DNA from: Pseudomonadota bacterium
GTDB lineage: Bacteria > Pseudomonadota > Alphaproteobacteria > Rhizobiales > Devosiaceae
Assembly (NCBI GenBank): GCA_023393475.1
Contig: JAEWLC010000044.1
Location: forward strand, 1 to 64,000
DNA: 64,000 bases
Direction: 5' to 3'
The position numbers and the translations under genes were made by a program. Numbering within the stretch: position 1 is the stretch's first letter; the number at the start of each line of letters is the position of its first letter. Positions 61,801 through 64,000 of this stretch are shown here, piece after piece. The notes under the pieces were generated by a model, which made no database searches, was not told where the DNA came from, and saw nothing but the letters and a program-made list of their open reading frames with translations.

Positions 61801-62655
61801 TCATGGGCGCACCGCGAATGCGATGCCGATCTCGTCGCCGACTGCGAAAATCCGGTCACGGCCGACGGCATAGGCGGGGCCATCGAGGTGTTCGAGCATC
61901 AGCGGTACGTCCTGGGGAAGGCGATCGAGTTCGGTGAGATAGGCCCGGTAGTCGAGATTGCCTTCGCCTATCTGCACCTCGTCGAGATGAAGGGCCGGTT
62001 CCTGGTGAAGCGTGATGTCCTTGGCGTGGCAGGAAACGATCCACGGCCCGAGCTTCTCAAAACACTCGCGGATGAGGCGCCCTGTATCGAAATAGGTGCG
62101 CGGCGTCATCACGAGGTTCACCGGGTCGACATGGGCGGCAAACTCCGGCCGGTCGACCGCGCGGATGAGGTCGAGGTATCCGTCGACACTGTCGGGGATG
62201 GTGGCCTGCATCATCTCCAGCGCGAACCTGGCGCGCTTTGGCCGGACCGTGTCGATGAGGTAGCGGGCCGTCTCGACGGCGGCATCGAACATCTCGGGAC
62301 CGAGATTGCGCGCATCGAGGCCAAGGCGCGTGCCGGCAGCGAAGGAGCCGATGAAGCTGACGGCGCAGCCGGCCCCCACCGCATCGGCAATGGCGAGCCG
62401 CTCGGCGGCGTAGGCGAGCTTGAGCTTGCGTTCAGCCGGATCGGGATCGACGAGGTTGCGCCAGATGCCGATCTCGGCGAGGACCACATCCTCGGCCGCG
62501 AAGGCCTTCTCGATGTCGCTCAGCCGCTGCGCGTCGGAGATGGATACCTCCGGAACATAGGCGGCCCCATAGCCGAACTCACGATGCGCCCGGGCAAAGG
62601 CATATGGGTCTTCACTGCCGACAGGCAGCCCGTGTCCCCCGAGACGGATAGCCAT
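61801..62655 (-). CDS. TIM-barrel protein, sugar phosphate isomerase/epimerase-like
   Basis: A 284-residue xylose-isomerase-like TIM barrel. It has SFIGSFAAG, FALEMMQATIPDSVDGY (metal Glu), HVDPVNLVMTPRTYF (Asp), CHAKDITLH (His) and PLMLEHLDG (Glu), the family's metal ligand series. Its ATG overlaps the upstream epimerase stop by 1 bp (TGATG), so the two are coupled. The substrate is unknown; a sugar acid or uronate derivative is plausible. Confidence 0.87.
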   Translation of the reverse strand: MAIRLGGHGLPVGSEDPYAFARAHREFGYGAAYVPEVSISDAQRLSDIEKAFAAEDVVLAEIGIWRNLVDPDPAERKLKLAYAAERLAIADAVGAGCAVSFIGSFAAGTRLGLDARNLGPEMFDAAVETARYLIDTVRPKRARFALEMMQATIPDSVDGYLDLIRAVDRPEFAAHVDPVNLVMTPRTYFDTGRLIRECFEKLGPWIVSCHAKDITLHQEPALHLDEVQIGEGNLDYRAYLTELDRLPQDVPLMLEHLDGPAYAVGRDRIFAVGDEIGIAFAVRP

Positions 62656-63512
62656 CAGACGTGGTTCCGCCAGCTGTGCTGCGGGTTGTAGTCGAGCAGG
62701 CGGCGCGCCTTGTCGATGCTCAGCAGCGTGCCGTTCTGGCTGAGTTCGCGCTTGTGCGGCACGTTCGGGAACACCTCGGCCATAAGCGACATGTTGGAGC
62801 GGCTCATCACCGTATCCTGGTTGGCGATGATGAAGGGCTCGAAGCCCTTGAACTCGGCCTCGATGCCGCGGCGCACGGCCTGCGCTCCATCGCGCGCATC
62901 GATATAGCCCCAGAGGTTCCACTTGCGCAGCTTCGGATCGGCGTCGAAGCCGGGAAAGGCCTTGTAGTCCTCGACGTCCATCACATTCGAGAAGCGAAGG
63001 CCGACCATCTTGAGCTCTGGATCCCAGCGGCAGTACTGAGCGGCCATCGTCTCGTCGAGCAGCTTGCCGAGCGAGTACGCCGTCTCGGGGCGCGGGAAGT
63101 ACTCCTCGTCCACCGGCACGTAGGGCGGCGGGTTTTCGAAGGGCAGGCCAAGCACGGTTTCGCTCGAGGCAAAGACGACGTTCTTGACGCCGGCCAGCCG
63201 ACAGGCCTCGAACACGTTGTAGCTCGTCGGCACGTTGTTTGCGACGGTGCGGCTGTTGGCGAAGAGGCCCGGCGCCGGGATGGCCGCGAGGTGAACTACG
63301 GCGTCGAATGGCCCGGTCTTCTCGTCGATCCCGCCAAGGATAGCGGCGGCCACTTGGCCAAAGTCGGTGAGGTCGATCCGGACCGTGGGGCAGATGGGGT
63401 CGCGGGGCAGAGCCTGGTCCACGTTGACGACCGAATAGCCGTTCGTCACCAGGTCCTTCAGCACTGCCCTGCCGAGCTTTCCGCTGCCCCCGGTGACCAG
63501 AACCTTTGCCAT
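62655..63512 (-). CDS. NAD-dependent epimerase/dehydratase (extended SDR)
   Basis: A 285-residue extended SDR. It has NAD motif VLVTGGSGKLGRAV at the N-terminus, VVHLAAIPAPG, SSETVLGLPF and active-site YSLGK. The C-terminal substrate domain is shorter than in UDP-sugar epimerases, similar to uronate dehydrogenase-like members. The start is the ATG at 63512 behind TGGAGGAGG. It forms a two-gene unit with the TIM-barrel protein. Confidence 0.87.
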   Translation of the reverse strand: MAKVLVTGGSGKLGRAVLKDLVTNGYSVVNVDQALPRDPICPTVRIDLTDFGQVAAAILGGIDEKTGPFDAVVHLAAIPAPGLFANSRTVANNVPTSYNVFEACRLAGVKNVVFASSETVLGLPFENPPPYVPVDEEYFPRPETAYSLGKLLDETMAAQYCRWDPELKMVGLRFSNVMDVEDYKAFPGFDADPKLRKWNLWGYIDARDGAQAVRRGIEAEFKGFEPFIIANQDTVMSRSNMSLMAEVFPNVPHKRELSQNGTLLSIDKARRLLDYNPQHSWRNHV

Positions 63513-63698
63513 TGCTGCCTCCTCCAAGACTGATTTGCCTGAGCCTAGCATGGGTTGGCCCCATCCTGTCACGAGGCTGAACAAGCCCGTCGGAGGCGGT
63601 TCAAAGCGAGGGGCTTATTCCACGTCTCCAGCGTCTGGGAGCTGAGGGCTCCCGCCAAACCATCGGGCGCAACGCGCCCCGCGCAACAGGAGACTGAT

Positions 63699-64000
63699 AT
63701 GAACAAGTTCGCACTGGCCGCACTTGCGGTCACCACCATCGCCGCCACCGTCGTTGTTCCCGCTCTGGCCCAGAGCAACTGTCGCATCCGCTGCGGCTAC
63801 GAAAGCTCCGTGGACAACTGCGGCGATCAGCTCGGCTACATGAAGCGCGTCTACCCCGCCCAGGTGCAGGGCATCGACGACAGCCACCGTGTGTGGGTCA
63901 CCGAGTTCTGCCAGGGTTCGGAGCTTCTGAGCTCGAACGGCAACGCCGCCTACCTGCGCCCCACCATCGCCCAGAACGACGTGCTCGTTGCTGTGCTCAG
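63699..64000 (+). CDS. Secreted hypothetical protein, 3' end beyond window
   Basis: An open frame of at least 100 residues that runs off the window. It begins with a signal peptide (MNKFALAALAVTTIAATVVV.. cleaved after ALA, about residue 24). The mature start QSNCRIRCGYESSVDNCGDQ carries three Cys, and a fourth occurs further on (FCQGSEL), suggesting disulfide bonds in the periplasm. An AACAGGAGA ribosome-binding site precedes the ATG. No family recognised. Confidence 0.7.
   Translation, partial: MNKFALAALAVTTIAATVVVPALAQSNCRIRCGYESSVDNCGDQLGYMKRVYPAQVQGIDDSHRVWVTEFCQGSELLSSNGNAAYLRPTIAQNDVLVAVL

Noticed and set aside
61801..63564. 587-codon fusion-like frame covering the TIM-barrel and epimerase genes
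   Set aside because: The upstream part is the epimerase gene read in a different frame; the TIM-barrel protein starts at the coupled ATG at 62655.

Overview
The window is high-G+C DNA from an alphaproteobacterium, most likely a Hyphomicrobiales member of the Devosia type. This rests on gene orders typical of that group (radA-cvpA-purF, dnaB-alr, rpsF-rpsR-rplI, fabD-fabG-acpP-fabF-mltG-yicC-gmk), an EF-G-like paralogue, an Omp25-like beta-barrel and the intergenic palindromes. The genus is an inference; there is no rRNA in the window to confirm it. No tRNA, CRISPR array, prophage or insertion sequence was recognised.

Positions 1-36400 are mostly core chromosome. They hold an EF-G-like translational GTPase, guaB, an RsmB-type methyltransferase, tspO, a membrane acyltransferase, a Popeye-like cyclic-nucleotide-binding protein, guaA, a YfgM-like protein with der, a CNNM/CorC-type transporter, purF-cvpA-radA, alr-dnaB, a MarR/cytochrome b561 divergent pair, the S6-S18-L9 ribosomal operon, a threonine-dehydratase-like enzyme, the fatty-acid synthesis block ending in mltG, yicC and gmk, and rsmA.

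Positions 36500-44700 are accessory metabolism. A minus-strand operon encodes an NMT1/THI5-type binding protein, its ATPase and permease, a cytosine-deaminase-like amidohydrolase, an FAD oxidase and a flavodoxin-fold quinone reductase. RidA and a creatininase-family hydrolase lie divergently. This looks like uptake and breakdown, or salvage, of a small N-heterocycle; the substrate is unknown.

Positions 44781-55850 hold the most interesting system, nine minus-strand genes. In transcription order they are: a histidine-ammonia-lyase homologue without the MIO-forming Ala-Ser-Gly; a YehZYXW-type quaternary-ammonium ABC importer (four genes); a hydantoinase-like amidohydrolase; an M20 carbamoylase; a DUF917 protein; and a urocanase homologue with Ala at the catalytic Cys position. 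Together they fit catabolism of ergothioneine or S-methyl-ergothioneine to glutamate: import of the betaine, elimination of trimethylamine without MIO, hydration by the urocanase-like enzyme, desulfurisation by DUF917, opening of hydantoin-propionate, then hydrolysis of N-carbamoyl-glutamate. Two direct copies of a ~125-bp intergenic repeat bracket the last three genes.

Positions 55892-61718 carry a YejABEF-like peptide importer on the same strand, only 41 bp upstream of the lyase. Positions 61801-63512 hold a translationally coupled TIM-barrel/NAD-epimerase pair. The window ends inside a secreted Cys-containing protein.
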